DNA of 64,000 nucleotides from positions 62,001 to 126,000 of the forward strand of contig CAQOGY010000008.1 in NCBI GenBank assembly GCA_948847595.1. Direction: 5' to 3'. Origin of the DNA: an uncultured Bacteroides sp. (GTDB lineage: Bacteria > Bacteroidota > Bacteroidia > Bacteroidales > Bacteroidaceae). Position 1 is the stretch's first letter; each line of letters starts with the position of its first letter. This document shows, piece by piece, positions 24,259-32,679 of the stretch. Made by a program: the position numbers and the translations under genes. The notes beneath the pieces were generated by a model that was not told the origin of the DNA, searched no databases, and was given only the letters and a program-made list of their open reading frames with translations.

Positions 24259-26118
24259 TTATAATTTCAAGATTTGTTTATAAGAAATTTTATTCTTAAC
24301 AGACATTTCATTGACTTTTTTTTCTATTCTTAGTATTTCAAAGTATCGGCAATTTTTCTCTATTTTACAATTTTCACAGTTAAAGCAAGTTGGAAAATCG
24401 TAATGTTGAAATATATTTTGAGGGGCTGATAAATCTGATATAACTTCAGCGGCCAGCTTTTTCCCATGAATCTGACTCATAATAAATTCAACCTCATCAA
24501 GAGGTAACTTATCTATATTAGCGAACTGGATAAAGTCGGAAAAAGCAGACAAATATTGATTCTTTATTGATTTGCGCTTAATATATATATTGAGATATTT
24601 TTTTGCATTAATATAATCCTCTGCAAAATAGAACAACATACAGAGAAAGATATTAATATCCAAATTAAGAATACCTTCGTGGGTATTAAAAAGAAAATAA
24701 TCATGGGTGATATCAATTGTATAACCACCTTGGATTCGGGACTCAATACCTTGTGCTAATTCTTTTACTTCAGCGGTAGACATATTTACTAATTTAGGAT
24801 AAGACTTCATATATCCCAATATTCCATATCGAAATTTTTCTTCGTAAGCTTTTCTTGAAAATAAAACTTGGTTCATTCCAGGAATTATGATATAATAAGT
24901 TGGAAAATCCGTAATCGAATTATTCCTAATGTAAATATTGAAACCTAGTTGTTCTACAATATTGAAACAATATTGAAGATCACTATCATTCGAGATACCC
25001 CAAGTTGGATTTTCACCTGTATATTCATAAGAAGGTATTGGTGAAAATATGGATAAAGGCCATATTCCAGAACTAGATTCAAGTATTCTATGGTAGTTGG
25101 AATTTACAACCTCTTCATTAAGTGTATTCTTTTGATTATTAGTCCAACTAAAATCAATAGGCAAACCGATAAATCCCTTGGTTGATTGATAAGCTTCATT
25201 CAAACAGCGATCTACGGCTATATAAGGAACGAAATCAGAACCAAGTTTAAAGTTATATAAATGATTTTGTTTATCAATAATGATAGCTCCATAAACAGGA
25301 AGCCCCTTTCCTAAAGAACAATCTTTAATGATTATCTCATATCCTTTTTTTTCTATTAGGTATTTGATTTTCTCATAGACAGGAGTATCTGAGAATTCGT
25401 CTATTGGAATAGTTGGAGGAGTTAATTCTCCATAATATATATTCTTTAGTGCATATCGTTCAAATATCTCACAAAAGCCATGTAGCAAGGCTTCACTTTC
25501 TGAATTACCGGCAGTCATACCATTTGATCCAATAGCATGCAAAATCAAATCAATGGGAACAAATACTTCATCATTATCTCTTTTTGAGAAACAAGGAATC
25601 ATTAAAATGTGATTTTCTTCTATTTTAATCACATCAATTAAAATGGATTTAAGTTCTTCTATGTTATTTGCATGATACAACAACATTAATTCACTTCCAA
25701 ATGAAGTTAATACTTTTTCTAAAGTCCAATATTCTTCACGCTCATCATATCTAAAATCTAGAGCAACATTTTCTTTATGTATTTTTTTCTTATACATAGA
25801 GTCAGGTGGGAGAGTATTTACAAACTCCTTTGTTCCATAAAAAGTATGTATATAATCGCAAAGAAATCGGTTTTGTATTTTTTCCATAAACTCAGCATAT
25901 CCACTTGCTAAAGCATATTCAAAAGTAGAACCTTTACCGTTCATTCCAATTCCTAGCTTGGCTAAATCGTGATTTCCTAAAATGACTCTACATGCAAATA
26001 TATTGTCACAATTAGCATTGCTATCCAATAGCAAAAGATCTAAATCCGTCAAGATAGACCTGATGAGATTAATAGTCCTCTCAGGCGTTTCATCTTTATA
26101 TTCTTTGTACTTTTTCAT
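24259..26118 (-). CDS. YcaO-family enzyme of a RiPP cluster
   Basis: The 619-residue protein carries the YcaO ATP-binding signatures GKGSTFEYALASGYAEFMEK (Glu-67, Glu-76, Glu-79) and GSNGMTAGNSESEALLHGF, then CEIFERYA (Glu-207, Glu-217, Glu-220, Arg-221). These bind Mg-ATP to activate a peptide amide for cyclodehydration, thioamidation or amidine formation. The C-terminal third is helical and TPR-like as in E. coli YcaO, and ends with a cysteine cluster (CFNCENCKIEKNC) not usual for the family. There is no E1-like, ocin-ThiF or TfuA partner nearby. It is the first gene of the operon, 67 bases ahead of the precursor. Confidence 0.85.
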   Translation of the reverse strand: MKKYKEYKDETPERTINLIRSILTDLDLLLLDSNANCDNIFACRVILGNHDLAKLGIGMNGKGSTFEYALASGYAEFMEKIQNRFLCDYIHTFYGTKEFVNTLPPDSMYKKKIHKENVALDFRYDEREEYWTLEKVLTSFGSELMLLYHANNIEELKSILIDVIKIEENHILMIPCFSKRDNDEVFVPIDLILHAIGSNGMTAGNSESEALLHGFCEIFERYALKNIYYGELTPPTIPIDEFSDTPVYEKIKYLIEKKGYEIIIKDCSLGKGLPVYGAIIIDKQNHLYNFKLGSDFVPYIAVDRCLNEAYQSTKGFIGLPIDFSWTNNQKNTLNEEVVNSNYHRILESSSGIWPLSIFSPIPSYEYTGENPTWGISNDSDLQYCFNIVEQLGFNIYIRNNSITDFPTYYIIIPGMNQVLFSRKAYEEKFRYGILGYMKSYPKLVNMSTAEVKELAQGIESRIQGGYTIDITHDYFLFNTHEGILNLDINIFLCMLFYFAEDYINAKKYLNIYIKRKSIKNQYLSAFSDFIQFANIDKLPLDEVEFIMSQIHGKKLAAEVISDLSAPQNIFQHYDFPTCFNCENCKIEKNCRYFEILRIEKKVNEMSVKNKISYKQILKL

Positions 26119-26177
26119 AAAAACATTTTTTTATAATTGATTTTGAGTTATTCTAGAATACTGGTTCAATACAGCAA

Positions 26178-26216
26178 CAAATATAATATGTTTTTATTGC
26201 AAACAGTCTATACTGT
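26178..26216 (-). promoter_or_regulatory. Promoter and operator of the YcaO operon
   Basis: TATATTTG (minus strand, 26185-26178) is an exact -7 box. The palindrome ACAGTATAGACTGT (26216-26203) lies 17 bases upstream, nearly the same offset as at the bacteroidetocin promoter (16 bases). The start codon is 60 bases downstream. Confidence 0.7.
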
Positions 26217-26254
26217 AAATAAATTAACATTAATTATAACTACACAATGTCAGC

Positions 26255-26449
26255 GTAACTACTCAGCGAATAATTATAATTGAAAATCAGTCATTTACAT
26301 AAATAATAAATAGAAAAAGTAGAAAAGCTTTATGAAAAGCAGAACATAAATCTTTCTATTTGCATATGAATCATTTACTATTCTATCTATTTGAAAGGCT
26401 TTTGTGTCAGATAGCTTTCAGATGATGAAATTATTTGCTGAGTAGTTAC
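26255..26449. mobile_element. IS66-like MITE, 195 bp, with 8-bp target duplication
   Basis: Terminal repeats of 21 bp (26255-26275 and 26429-26449, one mismatch) start with GTAACTACTCAGC. The element is flanked on both sides by ATGTCAGC (26247-26254 and 26450-26457). GTAA ends and 8-bp duplications are the habit of the IS66 family (known). No transposase is inside, so it is a non-autonomous derivative, inserted about 40 bases upstream of the YcaO operator. Confidence 0.8.
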
Positions 26450-26457
26450 ATGTCAGC

Positions 26458-27174
26458 AGAGTTTAATACAAAGTCATGCAAATTAGTTTATATTCCTGAT
26501 ATATAAATGATAATTTGCTCTTTAACTACGTATTATTACAAATACTACTTTTGCTTATTTTGATAAATAGGCGATTAACAGTTATATGCAAATCTCAGAA
26601 GAATTAATATTTAGAGAAAATTTCTGCCGAACTACCAAAAATCAAGTAGATAGGCAATCTAATCAATATACATTGAAATATTTCTCACAGATATTAGTGT
26701 TGATAACAACTTGATTGATGAAACTTCCGCATTTATCATCATCCTATAGTGTAGCTCAAATAGATTGGCTATATTAGGAATATACTGAAATATCCCCAAG
26801 AAAATAGAAATGTTTTTTTGAGTGTAAGACAAAAAGATTTCGTTGGACTAAAAAATATGTGAAATAAGAATCAACTTAATCGAAGCAAAAAAATGGCCAT
26901 TAAGCATTTGTCAATAACCGTGCTTCATATTTAATCTGGTTTATACAGATGTCTATGGTACGCAGTGGCCATTATTAAGGAATGGAGAGTTGAAAAAATA
27001 TGGCAATATAGATGTCGAATAAGAGTAAATTAGAGTTATATTCCCTAGGCCATTCAAAAAGTATTTTTTCATTTTCTTTTTGTATTATCATTTGAACAAA
27101 GCGAAAAATCTGCAAACATTTAGCGGGTGTCATTACAGAATGACAAAAAATTACTTCATTAAAGATTATATTTT
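26458..27174. other. 717 bp without a supported gene
   Basis: This is AT-rich sequence with frequent stops in all frames. Short islands (for example 26880-27060, with ATGGCCATTAAG and GTGGCCATTATTAAGG) suggest decayed coding or insertion-sequence material, but I can reconstruct no protein. I find no RNA gene. Confidence 0.5.
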
Positions 27175-27226
27175 AAATTGCAGAAATCTATTATTGTATT
27201 TCAGGAATAATAGATTTCTGCAATTT
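27175..27226 (-). terminator. Strong hairpin ending the aerolysin-like operon
   Basis: Arms 27175-27195 and 27206-27226 are exact reverse complements (21 bp, 10-nt loop). On the minus strand the stem ends in TTT and AT-rich text follows. It lies 34 bases after the tandem-repeat lipoprotein stop. Confidence 0.8.
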
Positions 27227-27259
27227 ATCTATAAAGAAGCTCTAATATTACAATGTTTT

Positions 27260-27571
27260 TCATTTTTTAGGTTCCCTATATATGGTGTAAACATAACCAT
27301 TACTATAAGTAGCGATTGTTTTTCTTAACGAATCATGGACATAACCATTACTATAAGTAGCGATTGTTTTTCCTAATGAATCAAGGACGTAGCCATTACT
27401 ATAAGTAGCGATTGTTTTTCCCAATGAATCAAGGACGTAGCCATTGCTATAAGTTGCCATTATGACTACGCCATTAGATTTTGCTATATAGTTATTATTG
27501 CCTGTGATTATATGTAATGGCTTGCAAGAATAAATTATGCAACAAAGTAATATATACAGCCACTTTATCAT
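27260..27571 (-). CDS. Small tandem-repeat lipoprotein (possible immunity partner)
   Basis: The 103-residue protein has a lipoprotein signal (LLCCIIYSCKP, Cys at the lipobox). It is followed by 16-residue repeats of the form TIATYSNGYVLDSLGK: three full repeats plus partial ones, ending YTIYREPKK. The repeats are beta-strand-like and keep the order YSNGYV-x-DS-x-x-K. It starts 11 bases after the aerolysin-like gene in the same direction, so it is in that operon. As a surface or periplasmic lipoprotein next to a pore-former it could protect the producer, but this is positional inference. I do not recognise the family. Confidence 0.6.
   Translation of the reverse strand: MIKWLYILLCCIIYSCKPLHIITGNNNYIAKSNGVVIMATYSNGYVLDSLGKTIATYSNGYVLDSLGKTIATYSNGYVHDSLRKTIATYSNGYVYTIYREPKK
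27293..27458 (-). repeat. 48-bp coding tandem repeats
   Basis: Units begin at 27293, 27341, 27389 and 27437 (the last partial). They are nearly identical at the DNA level (a few changes such as ATAACC/GTAGCC), so expansion is recent and copy number may vary between strains. Confidence 0.85.
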
Positions 27572-27581
27572 AATAAAAATA

Positions 27582-28844
27582 TTAATAGTTCAACGCTTTT
27601 CTGGTTAAGTCTAAAGGTTCGTTAATCTTCCCCTTTAATCTAATTTTTTTTATTGCATTTCCATTAGCATCTAAAGGTTCAATTTCATAATCAACATCAG
27701 CACAAGATATACCATTCCATCTTCCATAAATAGTGAAACGTCTCCCTGAACGACCTTCCACAAGAGCATTATAATCACAAGACACATGGTAATTTTTGAC
27801 AACGGCTGTAACTCTTACAGAAGAAAGAGGTTCTACAGTAACTGTTTGGTTAAACATATATGAAATGTTTTTTACAGTACCATTTGTATATGAAAATCCA
27901 TAAGTATTGCTAGATGAGAGACTACCACCAAAAGAAAAAATGGGAGTATTTATTCCAGTATTTGCGTTAACAGTCGTAGTATATGAATTACTTTCTTGAA
28001 ATGAGGATGATACATTTGCTCCTTCTGTATATTGAATAGTCATCTGAGTAGGAGTTGTATATCTATTGTGAACTGTACCACGTAATATATAACTTGGCTT
28101 TTCTTCAGGTGTAACTCCTGCCAAATCATATGTTGGACCGCTAACTATAGTCAAATCTTCAACTAATCTAATTTCAAATTCTTGCGTAGCACTATTTCTA
28201 TATTTATCAAAATATATCTTTGAATTTTTCACACCAATGACTTCATTATATACATCCCACATTCCACCAGGACCTTGTGCTATCGCATCTGCATTCTCTA
28301 ATATATTAGATTTCTCTCTTTGCTCTCCCTTGAGAAAATCCCAGCAAGCTCCCTGAGAAGAAGTTCCATCTTTAATATATAAAACACGTACATCTGGAGC
28401 ATTAGTATATACTCCCAAAGACAACAAATGATCTTGATAATCCTTGATGTATATATATCCAGTTAATGGCATTATGTACAACTTAAATTTTTGATTATCA
28501 GAGTCATTCCTAGGCTCCATGCTTACTTCAGATTGCACTCCATTGGAGGTTAAATATCTCGCCTCAGAGTTATGAGTGTTTTCTCTTACAATTATGTTTA
28601 CAGGAAGTTCTCTTATATCAAAAAATGAACTGTTCTCATTTATAAAATAAAGACTTAGATCTTTTCGTTTATGAGGAGATTCTGGCACAGGTATAATCTC
28701 TCCTTTATCAATACTATCAACATTTAAGGCACGAGTTTGAATAATAGAATTATCAATTTCTAAAACGTCATTGTAATCATTTCCACATGAGTGCAAAAGT
28801 AAGCTCACAACGATTGCGGCGATAACAAAAAAAATCTTTTTCAT
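27582..28844 (-). CDS. Aerolysin-like (ETX/MTX2-type) pore-forming lipoprotein
   Basis: The 420-residue lipoprotein has its lipobox Cys in SLLLHSCGN. Residues about 115-230 look like a beta-trefoil (QKFKLYIMPLTGYIYIKDYQ, WDFLKG, FEIRLVEDL). Residues about 250-400 alternate in the way of aerolysin-type pore formers: NRYTTPTQMTIQYTEGANVS, a Ser/Thr-rich insertion-loop region SFGGSLSSSNTYGFSYTNGT, then TVTVEPLSSVRVTAVVKNYH. Such proteins oligomerise into beta-barrel pores. Its promoter carries the island palindrome, so it is co-regulated with two peptide toxins. It could be a secreted antibacterial toxin. Lipidation is unusual for this fold, and the family call is by pattern only. Confidence 0.62.
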   Translation of the reverse strand: MKKIFFVIAAIVVSLLLHSCGNDYNDVLEIDNSIIQTRALNVDSIDKGEIIPVPESPHKRKDLSLYFINENSSFFDIRELPVNIIVRENTHNSEARYLTSNGVQSEVSMEPRNDSDNQKFKLYIMPLTGYIYIKDYQDHLLSLGVYTNAPDVRVLYIKDGTSSQGACWDFLKGEQREKSNILENADAIAQGPGGMWDVYNEVIGVKNSKIYFDKYRNSATQEFEIRLVEDLTIVSGPTYDLAGVTPEEKPSYILRGTVHNRYTTPTQMTIQYTEGANVSSSFQESNSYTTTVNANTGINTPIFSFGGSLSSSNTYGFSYTNGTVKNISYMFNQTVTVEPLSSVRVTAVVKNYHVSCDYNALVEGRSGRRFTIYGRWNGISCADVDYEIEPLDANGNAIKKIRLKGKINEPLDLTRKALNY

Positions 28845-28900
28845 GAATTTAATTTTTAATCTACAAAACTGTTAAATGTTTTTAAAGTTGCAACTTTTTG

Positions 28901-28924
28901 CAAATATATAACAGTACGGACTGT
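28901..28924 (-). promoter_or_regulatory. Promoter and operator of the aerolysin-like gene
   Basis: TATATTTG (minus strand, 28908-28901) is an exact -7 box, with ACAGTCCGTACTGT (28924-28911) two bases upstream. An 11-base copy of the right half with its flank (GGACTGTTTAT) recurs at about 28982-28992. The rest of the gap to 29117 holds no gene. Confidence 0.65.
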
Positions 28925-29117
28925 TTATAAAATAATCAATGAGCATTTTGTGATTAATTAACATGTCTCAAAACATAACTAGGACTGTTTATTGAATAAA
29001 AGTTTTTGTAAATCAATTATTTACATCGAATTTGTATAAAAAAACAGATGAGGAGAGAAATATTAATTTTCTATTTGCATACTCATTCTTCTGTATTCTA
29101 CCAATATGGAATATTTT

Positions 29118-31301
29118 TTAGATAGCTCTCTTTTTCCGAAAAATCTCGTTAATCATATTCTTTACATCCTTATTTACTTGAATGAAATTGGCATATAAGA
29201 TACGCTCTCTCGCATCTTTGGATTTGAACGTATAGAATTTTGGCAAGGGTATATATTCCGATTCCTCTTTTTGAATGGATGCCATATCAAAATCTGTCTT
29301 GCAGAAGAACTTTGAGGTCTTAAATTCCTCAGCCTCCTGTATGTTCATCTGGTCTCGCATTCCGGTTTTTGTTTTTGTGAAGTCGCGTGCCACCTGTCCG
29401 CATATCCAGCCCGTAGCCATATCGGAAATTTTACTGGCAGGCACAAGGTTATCCATATTCTCGTTCAGGTTGATGCTGGTTTTATCCCGGTCTATCGTCA
29501 CCCCTTTTTTCAGTTGCACTACCTTGCCGAAGATGTCGTTGCTCAGCCATTCCAAGGTTTCTTTCGCGCGTGCCGAACCGGATACCACATTGCCCACTGT
29601 GGTGATAATCTTCTGCATACCTACTTTGCCATAATCCGCTTCAAGCTGCGGAAGCTCCTGAAAGCCCAACGCCACACTTACCTTGTTGCTTCGTGCCGTA
29701 CCTATCAGCCGGTCTATTTTATGGAAGTACAGTGTTGGTAGCTCATCCACGATGATGCTCACCGGGATATTTCTCCCCTGATCGGTATTCACGCGCGTTA
29801 CCAGTCGGTTTAATATCAATGCATTCAGCGCACCGATAATGCTCTCCATTTCCGGATCATTGGCGATTAGTAGATAGCTCGGATTCTTCGGGTCGCTCAC
29901 CTTCAGGTCGAAGTCGTCACCGTCCTTATGGAATATCCAATAGCTCTCTTTCGTGGCAAGTCGGGAGGTATAGACACGCAGCGTACCAATCATACCCTCT
30001 AATTGTTCCATTGCCTTGTTCTTCAAGGCTGTCTGAAACGGTCCCAACAGCGGAGCCACTTCATTGTCGGTTTCCAGTACTTCAAAAATGGTCTGGTAAC
30101 TTTCATTCAGGAATGAAAGGATATGCGGCATATCGGAATATTTGCCCAACCAATAGGCAGGCTCTGCCTCATTCCCCTGTGCGTCAAGCACCCTTCCGGT
30201 AGGTTTCAGCCGTTTGGTCTGTGGTTCCTCCGTCATTTCTGCACGCAATTTGTTACCTTCCTTGTCGTAGGGTTCTTTCTCGTAGTTCACAAAGAAGTAG
30301 ATACAGGCAGCAAGGAAGTTCACCGCCGAGGTCTGGAAGAACTGGTCACTGCCGCCACCGCCTTCCTTCTTGCCCTTTTGCAGCGATTCCAACAGGGTCT
30401 CGGCCGTCTCCGAGGCAGCAGCAAGGTTATTGATATACTTCTGCTGAATGGGGTTCACCCTTCGGGAGTATTCCACATCCACAAAGTTGATTACCGAGAA
30501 TTTGCACCCTTCGGGTAGATTGCCGAGTTTCTGGTTTTTAAGATAATGGTAGTACAGTTTGGTAGCAAGGGTAGGCCATTTATAATCATATACCACCATT
30601 GCGAAGCCTTTTGCCGAGTGTTGCCGGATAAACGGCTCGATAATCGAGAAGGTCTTTCCCGAACCGGGGGTGCCGACCACCCATGTGCCACGAAACGGGT
30701 TGGTGATGTTGCACCAGCCTTTTCGGAACTTTCCTTTATAGTAGAACCGCATCGGGATATTCACCGAGTATTTGTTCTCCACCAGTTCCGTGCATTGCTC
30801 AAAGCTCTCGTTTTCCAAGTTGAACCGGTCTTTCAGCAATCCTTCTTTCAGGAACTTCGATATATTGTCCAAGGCCACGTGTACCAATATTGTTCCGACT
30901 ACTGAGGTCGCCATATATAAGATGATGTTCAGCCGGAGAGAATATAGACGCAAGTCTGTCGTAAGGTTGAATAGCCATACAGCAACAATCAGCAGTGCGA
31001 TGCCGCATACCAACGGATACAACACCTGTTTCCGTGCGTTAAATTCCAAGTGTTTCTTGTTTCTCGTTCCAACGCAGGTGATACATATTAGTGCGAACGT
31101 GGCAATTTTACTGTAAGCCAAGTGGTCGTCATGGTAAAGGAACCAGCTTTTAATACGGCTATGTACATCGCATACCACCCCGTTCCAATAGTCCATCATT
31201 TCCGGGTCAATGGCATACATGAAGAACTCTATAAGTAAGGATACATAGATTGCTGTGCGGAATATCTTATATACTCCCTGCAATTCTTTACTCTCTTCCA
31301 T
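29118..31301 (-). CDS. Type IV coupling protein (VirD4/TraG-like; MobC-type ATPase)
   Basis: The 727-residue protein has three or four N-terminal membrane helices (to about residue 150). Walker A is VVGTPGSGKTFS (near 207) and Walker B is VSIIVDELPTLYF (near 514), with SVALGFQELPQLEADYG and the downstream TWICGQ-like core of VirD4-type ATPases. It brings the relaxase-DNA complex to the mating channel. It is the last gene of the long tra operon. Its stop is followed directly by the AT-rich cargo, so the cargo was inserted at the operon's 3' end. The relaxase partner is not in this window. Confidence 0.9.
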   Translation of the reverse strand: MEESKELQGVYKIFRTAIYVSLLIEFFMYAIDPEMMDYWNGVVCDVHSRIKSWFLYHDDHLAYSKIATFALICITCVGTRNKKHLEFNARKQVLYPLVCGIALLIVAVWLFNLTTDLRLYSLRLNIILYMATSVVGTILVHVALDNISKFLKEGLLKDRFNLENESFEQCTELVENKYSVNIPMRFYYKGKFRKGWCNITNPFRGTWVVGTPGSGKTFSIIEPFIRQHSAKGFAMVVYDYKWPTLATKLYYHYLKNQKLGNLPEGCKFSVINFVDVEYSRRVNPIQQKYINNLAAASETAETLLESLQKGKKEGGGGSDQFFQTSAVNFLAACIYFFVNYEKEPYDKEGNKLRAEMTEEPQTKRLKPTGRVLDAQGNEAEPAYWLGKYSDMPHILSFLNESYQTIFEVLETDNEVAPLLGPFQTALKNKAMEQLEGMIGTLRVYTSRLATKESYWIFHKDGDDFDLKVSDPKNPSYLLIANDPEMESIIGALNALILNRLVTRVNTDQGRNIPVSIIVDELPTLYFHKIDRLIGTARSNKVSVALGFQELPQLEADYGKVGMQKIITTVGNVVSGSARAKETLEWLSNDIFGKVVQLKKGVTIDRDKTSINLNENMDNLVPASKISDMATGWICGQVARDFTKTKTGMRDQMNIQEAEEFKTSKFFCKTDFDMASIQKEESEYIPLPKFYTFKSKDARERILYANFIQVNKDVKNMINEIFRKKRAI

Positions 31302-31319
31302 AGTGATATTGTTGGGTGG

Positions 31320-32066
31320 TTATTCATTCAGCGTGACTATCGGACGTACTTTGTGCGCTTGCCATTTGGGAGTTTCCTGTATCGCACCGCTGCCGGTCGA
31401 GTAGAGCCATGCTTTGGCGGCCTCCTGTCCGGCCACTTCGGTCGAAGTCCAGTACCAACATTCGTTGGCACTGTCCGGGATAGGCACACCGCCGCACCGC
31501 TCGATATACGGGTTCACCGCCTCACGGCTGGCATACAGCAGGCGCATCTGTGCCACCGAAGGTACATAGGCACTCTGCCCATATTTCCATAAATCAAAAA
31601 CTTGCTCGGCCATCGGTGAAGCGGTTTCCGTTGTTTCATACAAGGCAAACGTGTTCTCATTGCCGTCCAAGGCTGCTGGGTCAGCCGATGTGCCCTGTAC
31701 AATCCCGATGCTGTCCGCAAAGGCTTCCGGCGCAAGGTCATGTAGATAGACTGCATATCCGTTTCCTGCCACCGCTTCATCCCGGTTCAGGTGGAACACC
31801 ACGGCTATGGCCTCCTTTCCCGATTGGTTGTAATCCTCATAGCTCATTACCTCACCGTCTGTACAAAGGATATGGCCCACCTTCATACCGGTGTCCGGGA
31901 AATCCCGATGTTCATCACAAGCCACCAACCCCAACATAGTGGCCAGCATCATACCCAAGGCCATTCTCCCTGGTCTCATTCCTTTCCCTATCTTATTATA
32001 TATAGCTTTCGCCATTCCTCCGATTCGTATCTTTATTCCATTCATGTTCTGTATCTTATTTATCAT
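31320..32066 (-). CDS. Tra-operon lipoprotein with Fib_succ/DUF1566-like C-terminus
   Basis: The open frame codes 248 residues. The lipobox LGLVACDE sits near residue 50, so the true start may be the ATG at 31979 (MRPGRMALGMMLATMLGLVA). The C-terminal half contains YVPSVAQMRLLY, CWYWTSTEVAG and AHKVRPIVTL, a layout typical of DUF1566/FISUMP lectin-like domains of Bacteroidota surface lipoproteins. Another operon product (45524-47068) also has the YVPSLAELAQLY element. It probably sits at the cell surface and could help contact with recipients. Confidence 0.65.
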   Translation of the reverse strand: MINKIQNMNGIKIRIGGMAKAIYNKIGKGMRPGRMALGMMLATMLGLVACDEHRDFPDTGMKVGHILCTDGEVMSYEDYNQSGKEAIAVVFHLNRDEAVAGNGYAVYLHDLAPEAFADSIGIVQGTSADPAALDGNENTFALYETTETASPMAEQVFDLWKYGQSAYVPSVAQMRLLYASREAVNPYIERCGGVPIPDSANECWYWTSTEVAGQEAAKAWLYSTGSGAIQETPKWQAHKVRPIVTLNE

Positions 32067-32146
32067 TATCCGTATTCATTATTTATCCCTGCCATTATTC
32101 ATTATCGTGTCAGGTAGCCGGTTCTTCATTCCTCATTCTTAATTCT

Positions 32147-32668
32147 TTATTTCACCGGCAGCTTCACCCCGATAACCACTCCCGTGCGAAACAAATCCTC
32201 CCCGCCAATCATCAGATCGCTTTTCACCTGCCAGTACACCTGCCACCCCTTGCGTAAGGAGTAGCTATGCTCATATCCTGCGTGTACGCCGCCCACTACG
32301 CCGTGTCGGTCAGAGCCGAGCGAACCGCCTATGCGCAGGTTGCCGTGGTGGTTGCGTCCTCGTGTCACGCAAGGCTTGTAGGCTACGCCCAAGCCCCACG
32401 TGTTGTAGTTGTTCCAGAACGACTTCGGGCACACGTGGCCGCACGAAGCGCATTCGTCCCATTTCAGATATACGTTCCCGAAATATTCCCAAGCGTTATG
32501 ATAGCGTGTCTCATGCTCGTAAGCCACCGTCAAGTCCATGCCTCGCTCATACAAGAATCCGGTGCCAATCTGCAACCTCCCTTTATGGTCGTCCGCAAAT
32601 CCCGGAACACAAGTAGTAAACAGGATTACCACTGCCGCAAATATCTTTTTATAATAAAAATTCTTCAT
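32147..32668 (-). CDS. traO: Conjugative transposon protein TraO
   Basis: The 173-residue secreted protein has a signal peptide (to PGFAD). It then follows the TraO pattern: GRLQIGTGFLYERGMDLTVA, CASCGHVCPKSFWNNYNTWG, NLRIGGSLGSDRHG, and a closing beta-strand region ending VIGVKLPVK. TraO is a predicted outer-membrane-associated component of the Bacteroides mating apparatus. It follows TraN, as in CTnDOT-type operons. Confidence 0.85.
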   Translation of the reverse strand: MKNFYYKKIFAAVVILFTTCVPGFADDHKGRLQIGTGFLYERGMDLTVAYEHETRYHNAWEYFGNVYLKWDECASCGHVCPKSFWNNYNTWGLGVAYKPCVTRGRNHHGNLRIGGSLGSDRHGVVGGVHAGYEHSYSLRKGWQVYWQVKSDLMIGGEDLFRTGVVIGVKLPVK

Positions 32669-32679
32669 TGCTTAATTCC

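Noticed and set aside
26880..27060. Transposase remnant or tRNA-like sequence in the long intergenic region
   Set aside because: Short islands looked suggestive, but no frame extends beyond a few dozen codons and no cloverleaf could be drawn.
27293..27458. CRISPR-like array of regularly spaced repeats
   Set aside because: The repeats are contiguous 48-bp coding units without spacers, in frame in a lipoprotein gene, and no cas genes are present.
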